NCBI RefSeq assembly: GCF_025628885.1
Contig: NZ_JAOTIF010000027.1
Location: forward strand, 21,090-85,089
Origin: Paraflavisolibacter caeni
Lineage (GTDB): Bacteria > Bacteroidota > Bacteroidia > Chitinophagales > Chitinophagaceae
Length of the DNA stretch: 64,000 nt
Direction: 5' to 3'
The notes beneath the pieces are model-generated. The model ran no database searches and had not been told where the DNA came from. It was given only the letters and a program-made list of their open reading frames with translations. Position 1 is the stretch's first letter. Every line of letters begins with the position of its first letter. The translations under genes and the position numbers were made by a program. Below are positions 34,996 to 44,315 of the stretch, in pieces.

Positions 34996-36334
34996 GGTCT
35001 TCTGTATCAGACAGGAGGATGGTTGCTTCTTTCTCTCCTAATGCTTCTACCCCTTTTAATTTTCTCTGGATGGCCCTGGTACGTACGCCAGCAACATCGT
35101 CTAACTGATTCAAGCCGGTTTGGATATTTTGCTGGGCTTTTTGCAAGAGTCCTCCAAAGTTTTCGAATTCTTTTTTTACGGCGCCCAATATTGTCCACAC
35201 CTCGCTGCTGCGTTTTTGGATAGCGAGGGTGCGGAAGCCCATTTGCAGACTGTGCAAGTAAGCCCATAGCGTGGTTGGTCCGGCAATGAGGACATTGCAC
35301 TGGCGCTGTACATCTTCGAGCAGGGAAGCTTTGCGCACCACTTCTGCATAGATACCTTCAAAAGGCAGGAACATGATACCGAAGCCAGTTGTGTTGGGCG
35401 GGTCGATGTATTTATCGCAAATATCTTTGGCCATTTTTTTAATGGCGGCTTCCAGGTTTTTCTGCGCCCAGTCTACGGCCGCTACATCACCGCTGTCGTA
35501 AGCATTTTGCAGGTGCTCATAAGCATCCCTAGGGAACTTAGCATCAATAGGAATCCATACGAACTTGCGGTCACCATCCGGATTAGGAAACTTAATAGCG
35601 AACTCCACAGTATCGGAGCTGCCAGATTTTGTGCGTACGTTTTCTTCATACTGGTCAGGTGCCATAATATTTTCCAGGAGCATTTGGAGTTGCACCTCTC
35701 CAAAGCCGCCTCTCATCTTTACATTCCCCAATACTCTTTTCAGTCCGCCGACATCCTGAGCCAGGGTTTGCATTTCGCCTAAGCCTTTTTGCACCTTTTC
35801 CAACTGGTCGTTCACCATGGTGAATGAATGACCCAGCCTCTCGTTGAGCGTCTTTTGCAGCTTTTCATCTACGGTCTCCCGCATTTTTTCCAGTTTTTCT
35901 TCGGTTTTCCGGACCAGTTCAGTTTGTCTTATTTCCAGTTGTGCAAACTTTTCCCTCTGTAGTTGGTTCATGGCATCTACATTCCGGTCGAAGGTTTCAC
36001 GGAAGTCTTTGAACGATGTTTCAAGAGTTTTATTCACCTGTTCCAGGGCTTGCCTGTTTTGCTGGGTGATGGTACGGAGGGTTTCGGTTAAAGTAGCTTG
36101 AAAGTAGCGGAGGGTTTCATTTAATTCCGCACGGTTTTCTTTAGCCAAGGATGCGGCTTCCTCGCGGTTGATCTTAAAATCTTCCCGAAGATTAGCAGTC
36201 AACTTATCCTGGCGGACGAACATGTCGTCCAGCTTGTGCGAAAGAACAAAAAGGTTGTTATTGGGCCGGGGACGGAAAATAATGACCAATAATATGGTTA
36301 AGGCGTTCAAAACACAGATCGCGATCAACAACAT
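34973..36334 (-). CDS. rmuC: DNA recombination protein RmuC
   Basis: A 453-residue RmuC: N-terminal TM helix (about 3-20), a long coiled coil (about 40-190) and a PD-(D/E)xK-like nuclease core (about 215-380), with the IDAKFPRDAYE motif and FLPFEGIYAEV visible. RmuC limits inversions at short inverted repeats. The 3' end overlaps the 3' end of ridA by 23 bp. The start is the ATG at 36332-36334. Confidence 0.95.
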   Translation of the reverse strand: MLLIAICVLNALTILLVIIFRPRPNNNLFVLSHKLDDMFVRQDKLTANLREDFKINREEAASLAKENRAELNETLRYFQATLTETLRTITQQNRQALEQVNKTLETSFKDFRETFDRNVDAMNQLQREKFAQLEIRQTELVRKTEEKLEKMRETVDEKLQKTLNERLGHSFTMVNDQLEKVQKGLGEMQTLAQDVGGLKRVLGNVKMRGGFGEVQLQMLLENIMAPDQYEENVRTKSGSSDTVEFAIKFPNPDGDRKFVWIPIDAKFPRDAYEHLQNAYDSGDVAAVDWAQKNLEAAIKKMAKDICDKYIDPPNTTGFGIMFLPFEGIYAEVVRKASLLEDVQRQCNVLIAGPTTLWAYLHSLQMGFRTLAIQKRSSEVWTILGAVKKEFENFGGLLQKAQQNIQTGLNQLDDVAGVRTRAIQRKLKGVEALGEKEATILLSDTEDLTPPQSY

Positions 36335-36402
36335 ACGTAAAACATTAAGAATGATTGGGAGACTGGTAGTTTGCTAACATAAAGAAAAAACAAAAGATTG
36401 AA

Positions 36403-36434
36403 ATATTAAGATATTAGGATATTGAGCTATCAGG
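36403..36434. repeat. 8-bp tandem repeat
   Basis: Four imperfect 8-bp units: ATATTAAG, ATATTAGG, ATATTGAG, CTATCAGG, in the divergent spacer between rmuC and the MFS gene. Confidence 0.65.
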
Positions 36435-36471
36435 AGGTAGGGTAAGTTGGATATACGGTTAACTTTATGAG

Positions 36472-37647
36472 ATGAAGATCATCAACCGGACAGTGCTCAT
36501 CTTATCGCTGGTGAGCATGTTTGCTGATATTGCCAGCGAGATGCTGTACCCAGTGGTGCCGGTTTATTTGAAGGAAATCGGCTTCTCTGTTTTCCTAATT
36601 GGTATACTGGAAGGCATAGCCGAATTTACGGCGGGATTGAGTAAGGGCTACTTTGGTAAGCGGAGCGATGAGCGGGGGTTACGGCTTCCTTTTATCAAAA
36701 ACGGCTATTTTTTCAGTGCTGTTTCTAAACCAATGATGGCGATGTCCTCTTTTCCTATCTGGATCTTTTTAGCCCGTACCATCGACCGATTAGGGAAAGG
36801 TCTCCGCACAGCTGCCCGCGATGCAATGTTGTCGGACAATGCCACACCAGAAACAAAGGCCAGGGTGTTTGGCTTTCACAGGGGGATGGATACATTAGGT
36901 GCATTTATAGGACCGGTGATTGCACTTAGTTTTCTGCATTTCTTTCCCCTGCAATATAAGCCGCTATTCTACTGGGCCTTTTTGCCAGGGTTGATTTCTG
37001 TTTCATTGATCTTTTTACTGAAAGAGATTCCCAAGCCAGCCTCCTCATTGAAAAGGGGTAATTTCTTCTCTTTTTTTAAATATTGGAAAATTGCAGGGCC
37101 TGAATATAAAAAACTGGTTGTGGGCTTATTGCTGTTTGCACTTTTCAACAGTTCGGATGTTTTCCTGCTCTTGAAGACCAAAGAAGTAACAGGGAGCGAC
37201 ACCACAACCATTCTTGCTTATATATTTTACAACCTGGTGTATGCCATTGCAGCTTATCCAATAGGTATCCTTGCCGACAAATTGGGTATGAAAAAAATCT
37301 TTCTATCGGGGTTGCTGTTGTTCGCTGTTGTTTACTTTTTGTTTGGACAAGGACATTCATCATTTTTTTTGTTTATTGCTTTTTTCCTTTATGCTCTTTA
37401 TGCTGCAGCTACAGAAGGTATTGGCAAAGCCTGGATCACTAACTTATCGCACGGCACCAACACCGCTACAGCTATTGGGTTTTACACCTCCTGTCAAAGT
37501 ATTTGCAGTTTGCTGGCGAGTTCTATAGCGGGCTTGTTATGGAGCTTATTTGGCAGTACAGCAGTTTTTCTTATCACGTCAGTAATTACAGTTTGTATAG
37601 TGGGTTATTTTATTTTAATACCCCGAACTCCTAAAGGTTTCACTTAG
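36472..37647 (+). CDS. MFS transporter
   Basis: A 391-residue 12-TM carrier. The RTIDRLGKGLRTAARDAML loop and FHRGMDTLGAFIGP helix place it in a family of drug or metabolite exporters. No specific substrate motif is evident. A near match to TAnnTTTG (TAACTTTA) lies just upstream. The start is the ATG at 36472. Confidence 0.88.
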   Translation: MKIINRTVLILSLVSMFADIASEMLYPVVPVYLKEIGFSVFLIGILEGIAEFTAGLSKGYFGKRSDERGLRLPFIKNGYFFSAVSKPMMAMSSFPIWIFLARTIDRLGKGLRTAARDAMLSDNATPETKARVFGFHRGMDTLGAFIGPVIALSFLHFFPLQYKPLFYWAFLPGLISVSLIFLLKEIPKPASSLKRGNFFSFFKYWKIAGPEYKKLVVGLLLFALFNSSDVFLLLKTKEVTGSDTTTILAYIFYNLVYAIAAYPIGILADKLGMKKIFLSGLLLFAVVYFLFGQGHSSFFLFIAFFLYALYAAATEGIGKAWITNLSHGTNTATAIGFYTSCQSICSLLASSIAGLLWSLFGSTAVFLITSVITVCIVGYFILIPRTPKGFT

Positions 37648-37726
37648 TTCCGAATAAACGCATCAGCTTTTAACCAGTTTGGCATGGAAATGGGATATAA
37701 TCAGCAGAATATTTTGGACGTACGTT

Positions 37727-38215
37727 ATGAGGAAAAAGTTCTTTTTAGCAATTTTGATTTTAGCGGTTGGCACAGCACAGGCGCAACGAACGACAAACAG
37801 TACTAGCTATAAGACAGCACTGGGCGTTAAAGTATGGGATGGAGCTGGTATCTCTTTAAAGCATTTTTTTAATAAGAATGCCGGAGAGTTGATAGGCTAC
37901 TTTTACAGACATGGTTTCAGGCTTACTGGTTTGTACGAAGTTCATGGACCAATTACTGGTGCTCCAGGACTGAAATGGTATATAGGACCTGGCATGCATG
38001 TTGGATTCTATGATGGTTATTATCATCACGGGAACAGATATTATTACCACGACCACGATGCAGTAGTTGGTATTGATGGAGTGCTTGGGTTGGATTACAA
38101 GTTTCGTGGCGCACCTATCAACGTTTCGCTTGACTGGCAACCGTCTTTTGAGTTCGCTGATGGACATGGATTTAGCGGTAGTTGGGGCGGACTTGGAATC
38201 CGGTACACTTTTTAA
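37727..38215 (+). CDS. Small outer-membrane or periplasmic barrel-like protein
   Basis: A 162-residue exported protein from the ATG at 37727 (an upstream TTG reading adds no recognisable sequence). A signal peptide ends near AQA-QRT. The mature part is rich in Gly, Tyr and His (a YDGYYHHGNRYYYHDHD stretch) and ends with a GIRYTF strand, typical of barrel proteins. The His cluster could bind metal. Function unknown. Terminator at 38237. Confidence 0.78.
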   Translation: MRKKFFLAILILAVGTAQAQRTTNSTSYKTALGVKVWDGAGISLKHFFNKNAGELIGYFYRHGFRLTGLYEVHGPITGAPGLKWYIGPGMHVGFYDGYYHHGNRYYYHDHDAVVGIDGVLGLDYKFRGAPINVSLDWQPSFEFADGHGFSGSWGGLGIRYTF

Positions 38216-38236
38216 AGCTGACGTATGATGAACACC

Positions 38237-38268
38237 AAAGGGCAATGAAATCAGTTTCATTGCCCTTT
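38237..38268 (+). terminator. Intrinsic terminator
   Basis: A 14-bp perfect stem (38237-38250 with 38255-38268), TCAG loop, followed by T-rich sequence. Confidence 0.9.
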
Positions 38269-38310
38269 TTATATTATTAACTTTCTTGCTAAAATTTTTT
38301 ATCTTTTAGC

Positions 38311-40395
38311 ATGGCTGCAACCAAAACTTACTGGTGGACCCAGGCTCCATTTATGAGGCTGGTCATTTCATTGGTTATTGGAATTGTTGTTCAATGGTAT
38401 TTTCAGGTATCCTTTGAAGCACTACTGTATGCTGGGTTGTTTCTTACTGTTGTAGTATTGTCTTATTCTTTTCTTCCTCTTACTCAGAAATTCCGATTTG
38501 CAACGTTGAATGGTCTTTGCTTTAGTCTTCTGGTGGGCGTTCTTGGGGCCTTTCTTACCAGGAATGAAGATATCAGGAATGAATCATTATGGTATGGACA
38601 TCAGTTAGATGGAAATACAGTACTTGTGGTTTCGCTTGAGGAGCCGCTGGTTGAAAAACCGGCAACTTATAAATCAACCGGACTTGTACAGTATATAAAG
38701 AATAAGCGTGGGCAGCTTCAACAGGCGGAGGGTAAGGTGCTCCTTTATTTTAAAAAAGATGTAGCACAAAAGCTTTCCTATGGTTCCATGGTTGCCATTT
38801 ATAAGCCATTACAGGATGTAAGAAATAGTGGTAACCCGGGCACATTTGACTACCGGCGCTATTGTTTGTTTCAAGGCATCACGCACCAGGTGTATTTGAC
38901 TGCGCAAGATTTCACGATCCTAGAGAGCAGGAATGAAAATGTTTTACAGGTGTTCCTTATCCGAAGCCGTTTATTCTTTATAGACATTATCAAGAAGTAT
39001 ATCGTTGGAGCCAAAGAAGCAGGATTGGCTGAAGCGCTTTTGATTGGTTACAAAGAAGACCTGGATAAGATCCTTGTACAGGCTTATTCCAATACAGGAG
39101 TGGTGCATGTGATTGCGATTTCAGGATTGCATCTTGGATTGATCTATTTACTGTTACTTGGACTAACAAAACCACTTCAACGTTTTAAGGTCCTGAAGTT
39201 CATTCGTTTTCTAGTTATCGTCAGCATGTTGTGGCTGTTTACTTTACTTGCAGGAGCACAACCTTCAGTTCTGCGTTCGGCTGTAATGTTTAGCTGTATT
39301 GCGTTGGGGGAAGTAATAGCCAGACGGGCATCTATTTATAATACCTTAGCGCTTTCGGCTTTTTTACTGCTGTGCGTTAACCCCTTCTGGCTTTGGGATG
39401 TTGGTTTCCAGCTTTCATATGCGGCGGTGCTAAGTATCGTTATTTTCTTTCAACCAATATATAACTGGTTCCACTTTTCAAATAAACTTGTTGAATGGGT
39501 TTGGAAAATGGTTGCAGTAACGCTTTCTGCGCAGATTCTCACCTCGCCCATTTCTCTTTTCCACTTTCACCAATTCCCTGTTCTGTTTATCTTAACCAAC
39601 TTAGTTGCTGTACCCTTGTCCAGTGCCATATTAATAGGCGAACTGGCTTTGTGCGCATTGGCTTTTGTCTCGCCGGTCGCTGCTGTACTTGGTACGGCAT
39701 TAACCTACTGCATCCGGTTTATGAATGACTATATAGAAGGTTATGATGGGGTTTCCTTTACTGTTTGGAATGGGATCTCTATTTCCATTTTGCAAACTAT
39801 TCTGCTGTTCCTGTTTATTGCCTGTGTTGGCTATTGGTTGCTAGAACAAAGAAACCGGGCACTGCTTTTTGGATTGGTTTGTCTAGTAGCGCTATTCCTG
39901 CTCCGGACACTTTCTTTTATAGAGGCGGGTCATCAACGGAAGGTGATCGTATATAATACACCGCGATACCAAGCAATTGATTTTATTGAAGGAAGGAACT
40001 TCTATTATGCAGGAGACGCTGTCTTGTTGGAGGATGAGCTCCTTTACAACTTTCATTTAAAACCTTCACGGGTTTTGAACCGAGTAAAAACGGTTAAAGA
40101 AATACCACAGTCACAAAAAGGTTTTGACTTCAATGGTAAAAAGATCGCAATTATTGACAACAGTTTTTTCATTCAACAAGGCCAACCGAAATCAGAAGTG
40201 GATGTTATTGTGTTGTCGAGAAATCCACAAATATATATAAAAGACATTTGTAAAGGGCTTAGTGTAAAGCAAATAGTAATCGATGGTTCGGTGCCGGCCT
40301 GGAAAGCGAAGCTTTGGAAAAGAGATTGCGATTCCCTGCACCTGCCCTGTTACGATGTAGCTGAAAAAGGCGCCTTTGTGATGAACCTGCGGTAG
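38311..40395 (+). CDS. comEC: ComEC/Rec2-family DNA uptake channel
   Basis: A 694-residue protein: N-terminal TM helices and DUF4131-like region (about 10-190), then the Competence polytopic domain (about 235-510), which has the VIAISGLHLGLIY and GAQPSVLRSAVMF motifs. The C-terminal about 170 residues keep the outline of the metallo-beta-lactamase domain, but no HxHxDH metal site is visible. ComEC moves single-stranded DNA across the inner membrane during transformation. The purH promoter overlaps its 3' end. Confidence 0.92.
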   Translation: MAATKTYWWTQAPFMRLVISLVIGIVVQWYFQVSFEALLYAGLFLTVVVLSYSFLPLTQKFRFATLNGLCFSLLVGVLGAFLTRNEDIRNESLWYGHQLDGNTVLVVSLEEPLVEKPATYKSTGLVQYIKNKRGQLQQAEGKVLLYFKKDVAQKLSYGSMVAIYKPLQDVRNSGNPGTFDYRRYCLFQGITHQVYLTAQDFTILESRNENVLQVFLIRSRLFFIDIIKKYIVGAKEAGLAEALLIGYKEDLDKILVQAYSNTGVVHVIAISGLHLGLIYLLLLGLTKPLQRFKVLKFIRFLVIVSMLWLFTLLAGAQPSVLRSAVMFSCIALGEVIARRASIYNTLALSAFLLLCVNPFWLWDVGFQLSYAAVLSIVIFFQPIYNWFHFSNKLVEWVWKMVAVTLSAQILTSPISLFHFHQFPVLFILTNLVAVPLSSAILIGELALCALAFVSPVAAVLGTALTYCIRFMNDYIEGYDGVSFTVWNGISISILQTILLFLFIACVGYWLLEQRNRALLFGLVCLVALFLLRTLSFIEAGHQRKVIVYNTPRYQAIDFIEGRNFYYAGDAVLLEDELLYNFHLKPSRVLNRVKTVKEIPQSQKGFDFNGKKIAIIDNSFFIQQGQPKSEVDVIVLSRNPQIYIKDICKGLSVKQIVIDGSVPAWKAKLWKRDCDSLHLPCYDVAEKGAFVMNLR

Positions 40396-40405
40396 ATTAC
40401 CTTTG
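40375..40405 (+). promoter_or_regulatory. Bacteroidota-type promoter of purH
   Basis: TTTG at 40375-40378 and TACCTTTG at 40398-40405, 19 bp apart, match the Bacteroidota -33/-7 consensus. The -33 box lies inside the last codons of comEC. The start codon of purH is 35 bp downstream. Confidence 0.75.
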
Positions 40406-40440
40406 CCCGCTTTGAGGGGTTTTAAATCACAAATTCATTT

Positions 40441-41988
40441 ATGAATAAGAAAATCAATTCTGCGCTTATATCTGTTTTTTACAAGGACGGACTGGAGCCT
40501 GTTGTACGACAATTGAAACAACAAGGGGCGACTATTTATTCAACGGGTGGCACCCAGCAGTTCATTGAAAAGCTGGGCATCGATGTGGTTCCGGTAGAGA
40601 ATCTGACTACTTATCCTTCTATTTTGGGAGGAAGGGTAAAGACCTTGCACCCAGCTGTTTTTGGCGGGATCCTCGGTCGTCGGGCCAATGAAACAGATCT
40701 GCAGGAAATGAAGCAATATAATATCCCTGAAATGGATCTAGTGATTGTTGACTTGTATCCTTTCCAGGAGACTGTAGCACAAACCAATGAAGAGAAGGCT
40801 ATTATTGAAAAGATCGATATTGGCGGACCTTCAATGATCCGTGCGGCGGCTAAAAATTTCAGTGATGTAACGGTACTTGCTTCTAAAGATGACTACAGCA
40901 AACTGGTTGAGCTGTTGCAACAACAAAACGGGGAAGTTACTTTGGAACAACGCCGTGCTTTTGCAGCCAAAGCTTTCAGTATTGTTGCTGATTATGATAT
41001 TGCTATCAATAATTACTTCAACCCAGATGCGCCCTTGACTGTTTTTGGCAACGGCCAGCAAACGGTGCTGCGATACGGCGAGAACCCTCACCAAAAAGCA
41101 ATTTTCTTTGGTAACCTTAATGAGTGCTTTGATCAGCTGCATGGAAAAGAAATCTCCTATAATAACCTAGTGGATATTGATGCAGCGATTGAATTGATCA
41201 AGGAATTCCCCCAGCCCCTAAAGGGAAGCTCCGGCGCACAAGACAGTGGTGAGGTAGTTTTTGGAATCATTAAGCATACTAATGTTTGTGGAATTGCCAG
41301 CAGGCCAACTGTAGCCGAGGCCTGGAAGGATGCATTAGCAGGGGACCCGGAAAGTGCTTTTGGAGGTGTTTTGGTGTGCAATGCAGAGGTTGACCTGGCT
41401 ACTGCTGAAGCCATCAATGAAATCTTCTTTGAAGTATTGATCGCACCTTCTTTCAGCGCAGATGCTTTTGAAAAGCTGAAAACCAAGAAAAACAGGATTC
41501 TGTTGCAATTAAAGAACACGAACACTACTCCTAATATTTATAAGAATGCTGTGAATGGCACCTTACAACAAGGAAAAGACGTTGGCAATTTCGAAAAGTG
41601 GGAAGAAGTTGGCGGCCGTCCAAGTACGGAAGCTGAGAAAAATGACCTAGTTTTTGCCAACCTGGTATGTAAACACTTGAAATCCAATGCTATTTCCTTG
41701 GTAAAAAACAAGCAATTGGTTGGAAAGGGCTGCGGACAGACCAGCCGTATTGATGCGCTGCGTCATGCAGTAGAAAAGGCAAAGCAGTTCAACTTTGATC
41801 TGAATGGCGCTGTAATGGCATCGGATGCTTTCTTTCCTTTCAATGACTGTGTGCAATTAGGCCATGAAGCTGGAATTACAGCATTCATTCAGCCTGGTGG
41901 CTCTATCAGAGATAAAGACAGCATTGAATACTGCAAGGAAGCCAATCTAGCCCTGGTAATGACAGGAATGAGGCATTTCAGACACTAA
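40441..41988 (+). CDS. purH: Bifunctional AICAR transformylase/IMP cyclohydrolase
   Basis: A 515-residue PurH catalysing the last two steps of IMP synthesis. The N-terminal IMP cyclohydrolase (MGS-like fold, about 1-190) has STGGT and GGRVKTLHP motifs; the C-terminal AICAR transformylase (about 200-515) has RYGENPHQ and the late DAFFPF motif. Full length. Expressed from its own promoter inside comEC; followed by a long hairpin. Confidence 0.97.
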   Translation: MNKKINSALISVFYKDGLEPVVRQLKQQGATIYSTGGTQQFIEKLGIDVVPVENLTTYPSILGGRVKTLHPAVFGGILGRRANETDLQEMKQYNIPEMDLVIVDLYPFQETVAQTNEEKAIIEKIDIGGPSMIRAAAKNFSDVTVLASKDDYSKLVELLQQQNGEVTLEQRRAFAAKAFSIVADYDIAINNYFNPDAPLTVFGNGQQTVLRYGENPHQKAIFFGNLNECFDQLHGKEISYNNLVDIDAAIELIKEFPQPLKGSSGAQDSGEVVFGIIKHTNVCGIASRPTVAEAWKDALAGDPESAFGGVLVCNAEVDLATAEAINEIFFEVLIAPSFSADAFEKLKTKKNRILLQLKNTNTTPNIYKNAVNGTLQQGKDVGNFEKWEEVGGRPSTEAEKNDLVFANLVCKHLKSNAISLVKNKQLVGKGCGQTSRIDALRHAVEKAKQFNFDLNGAVMASDAFFPFNDCVQLGHEAGITAFIQPGGSIRDKDSIEYCKEANLALVMTGMRHFRH

Positions 41989-41990
41989 GA

Positions 41991-42052
41991 TTTGAAGTTT
42001 ATCGTTTTTAGTTTGCGGTTTTCGAGAATGGCTGAAACTAAAAACGATAAAC
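41991..42052 (+). terminator. Long hairpin after purH formed by heptamer repeats
   Basis: An 18-bp perfect stem (41997-42014 with 42035-42052) with a 20-base loop. The left arm lies in a 7-bp array of TTTNNNG units (41991-42025). There is no long T run, so termination is possible but not certain. Confidence 0.7.
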
Positions 42053-42178
42053 ATTTGCTAAAGCAGAGCTTGTAGGGCTTAATCGCAAAAATTGGTATTG
42101 TTTTTACTTTGTCCATTCCGATTATTTCCAGCAACTTTGCACAACCTTCAAAAATTTTCTCTAAATCCATAGAGCAGC

Positions 42179-43204
42179 ATGGGACTTTTTAATTGGTTTA
42201 CACAGGAGATTGCGATAGATCTTGGTACAGCGAATACCTTAATTATACATAATGACGAGGTTGTTGTGAACGAACCGTCTATTGTTGCGCTCAACCGCAA
42301 CAATCCTAAGGAGGTTCTGGCAGTAGGCAGAAGAGCCTTGATGATGCATGAAAAAACGCACGAAAGCATTCGCACCGTGCGGCCTTTGAAAGATGGTGTA
42401 ATTGCTGATTTTAACGCGGCTGAATTGATGATCCGCGAATTAATCAAGCTGGTTTACCCCAAAAAACCTTTATTCCCGCCAAGCTGGCGCATGATGATCT
42501 GTATTCCTTCTTCGATTACGGAGGTGGAAAAGAGAGCGGTTCGCGACAGTGCCGAGCAAGCAGGCGCTAAAGAGGTTTACCTTATACATGAGCCAATGGC
42601 AGCGGCGCTGGGTATTGGCATTGACGTAGAAGAGCCTGTAGGTAATATGATCATTGATATTGGTGGAGGTACTACCGGTATTACAGTGATTGCCCTGGCG
42701 GGTATTGTTTGTGATCAGTCGATCAGGATTGCGGGTGATGAGTTTACAGCTGATATTATGGAAGCGCTTCGCCGTTATCATAGCTTATTGATTGGTGAAC
42801 GTACCGCCGAACAAATCAAGATTCAAATTGGCGCAGCGATGAAAGACCTGGAAAATCCACCAGATGACATCCCTGTAAACGGCCGTGACCTGGTGACAGG
42901 TATTCCCAAACAGATTTATGTGAGCTACCAGGAAATTGCCGAAGCATTGGATAAAAGCATCTTCAAAATTGAAGAGGCCATTTTGAAAGCTTTGGAGCAA
43001 ACACCTCCGGAATTGGCTGCGGATATTTACCGTCGTGGACTCTATTTAACCGGTGGCGGCGCCTTATTAAAAGGCCTAGACAGACGTTTAAGTCAAAAGA
43101 TCAAATTACCAGTTCACGTAGCTGACGATCCGCTGAAGAGTGTTGTACGTGGCACAGGACTGGCGCTTAAAAACTACGAACGCTATCCTTTTGTAATGAG
43201 ATAG
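42179..43204 (+). CDS. mreB: Rod-shape determining protein MreB
   Basis: A 341-residue bacterial actin: the phosphate-1 motif DLGTANT (about 15-21), phosphate-2 DIGGGTTG and adenosine motif LTGGGALL are clear. It forms membrane-bound filaments that guide the elongation machinery. First gene of mreBCD. A weak -7-like element (CAACTTTG) lies about 35 bp upstream. Confidence 0.97.
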   Translation: MGLFNWFTQEIAIDLGTANTLIIHNDEVVVNEPSIVALNRNNPKEVLAVGRRALMMHEKTHESIRTVRPLKDGVIADFNAAELMIRELIKLVYPKKPLFPPSWRMMICIPSSITEVEKRAVRDSAEQAGAKEVYLIHEPMAAALGIGIDVEEPVGNMIIDIGGGTTGITVIALAGIVCDQSIRIAGDEFTADIMEALRRYHSLLIGERTAEQIKIQIGAAMKDLENPPDDIPVNGRDLVTGIPKQIYVSYQEIAEALDKSIFKIEEAILKALEQTPPELAADIYRRGLYLTGGGALLKGLDRRLSQKIKLPVHVADDPLKSVVRGTGLALKNYERYPFVMR

Positions 43205-43210
43205 ATAGTG

Positions 43211-43267
43211 TGAGTTTGAAGTTTGGAGTAGGAAGTTTATTTAAACACTAAACTCCCTACTCCAAAC
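43211..43267. repeat. Intercistronic hairpin with heptamer units, mreB-mreC
   Basis: Units AGTTTGA, AGTTTGG, AGTAGGA, AGTTTAT (43211-43238) are followed by an inverted copy. The stem is 43217-43230 with 43254-43267 (14 bp perfect), and an inner 6-bp stem continues after one mismatch. It lies between mreB and mreC and may affect mRNA processing or relative expression. Confidence 0.8.
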
Positions 43268-43294
43268 TTTAAATTCCTAATTCCCAAAGTTTCC

Positions 43295-44167
43295 ATGCGT
43301 AACATTTTTCTTTTCATACAACGCTACTTTGTGCTGCTGTGTTTTCTTGTGTTGCAGGCTGTAGCATTGTATATGCTTTTTCAATTCAACCGTTACCATA
43401 AGGCTGCATTTTCCGGAGTTGCCCAAGAACTAACCGGCAAGTTCAATAAACAGGTGGACAAAGTGGATGACTATTTTCACCTGCGTGAGGAAAACAGAAG
43501 GGTGCACCAGATGAATGATTCGCTTATCAACCTGCTCAAGAGCAACTTTTCCTCTACAGATACTTCAATTAAGCTGGTAACCGATTCGTTAAAGATTAAT
43601 GATTCTACAAAAAGTATACGCCGCTACTTTTGGCGTCCGGCCAAAGTGGTTTATGGAACTACAGGTTTTGAAAAAAACTATATTCAACTAAACAGTGGCT
43701 CTAAGCAGGGAGTAGCAGATAACATGGCTGTTTTGAGTTCAAACGGCACACTTGTGGGCCTAGTGGTGAATGTCAGTCCGAACTTTAGCGAGGTAATGAC
43801 CTTGTTGCATATTCAGAGCCAGGTACAGGCATCGTTGAAGAACTCTAATGTGTTTGGCAAGCTTGATTGGGATGCCAAAGACCCTCGTTTTGTATTTTTG
43901 AAAGGAATTTCCAGAGATGTGGAGGTCAAGAAAGGAGATTCAGTTCTTACCAGTATTTATTCTTACAATTACCCTCCAGGATTTTTAATTGGAACTATCG
44001 CCAGCATCAGCACAGATAAAGCCTCCGGTTTTTATCTGCTGAAGGTTAAAACAGCGACTGACTTTTCGGCTTTGCAACAGGTGTTTGTAGTAGAAAATCT
44101 CCAGCGCAGTGAGCAGGTGAAATTGGATGAAGACACGAAGAAGAAGATGGATCAGCAGAAAAAATGA
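43295..44167 (+). CDS. mreC: Rod-shape determining protein MreC
   Basis: A 290-residue protein with one N-terminal TM helix (about 11-30), a coiled coil (about 50-85) and the MreC beta domain (about 115-275). It links MreB to periplasmic wall enzymes. Second gene of mreBCD, 90 bp after mreB. Confidence 0.94.
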   Translation: MRNIFLFIQRYFVLLCFLVLQAVALYMLFQFNRYHKAAFSGVAQELTGKFNKQVDKVDDYFHLREENRRVHQMNDSLINLLKSNFSSTDTSIKLVTDSLKINDSTKSIRRYFWRPAKVVYGTTGFEKNYIQLNSGSKQGVADNMAVLSSNGTLVGLVVNVSPNFSEVMTLLHIQSQVQASLKNSNVFGKLDWDAKDPRFVFLKGISRDVEVKKGDSVLTSIYSYNYPPGFLIGTIASISTDKASGFYLLKVKTATDFSALQQVFVVENLQRSEQVKLDEDTKKKMDQQKK

Positions 44168-44170
44168 GTT

Positions 44171-44200
44171 GAATGGCGAGTGATTCGAATGACGAATCTG
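44171..44200. repeat. Heptamer array, GAATGAC type, mreC-mreD spacer
   Basis: GAATGGC, GAGTGAT, TC, GAATGAC, GAATCTG. The 16-mer GATTCGAATGACGAAT at 44182-44197 recurs exactly at 30317-30332. Confidence 0.8.
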
Positions 44201-44315
44201 GAAGGGAGGGGGATTGACAGATGATCAATGAGAGGTTGGGAAGGTATTGCTAATTGAGGCTCAATCGAAGTGGAAGAAAATGATGATTATAACGTTTTAA
44301 AAAATATAAACTCAG

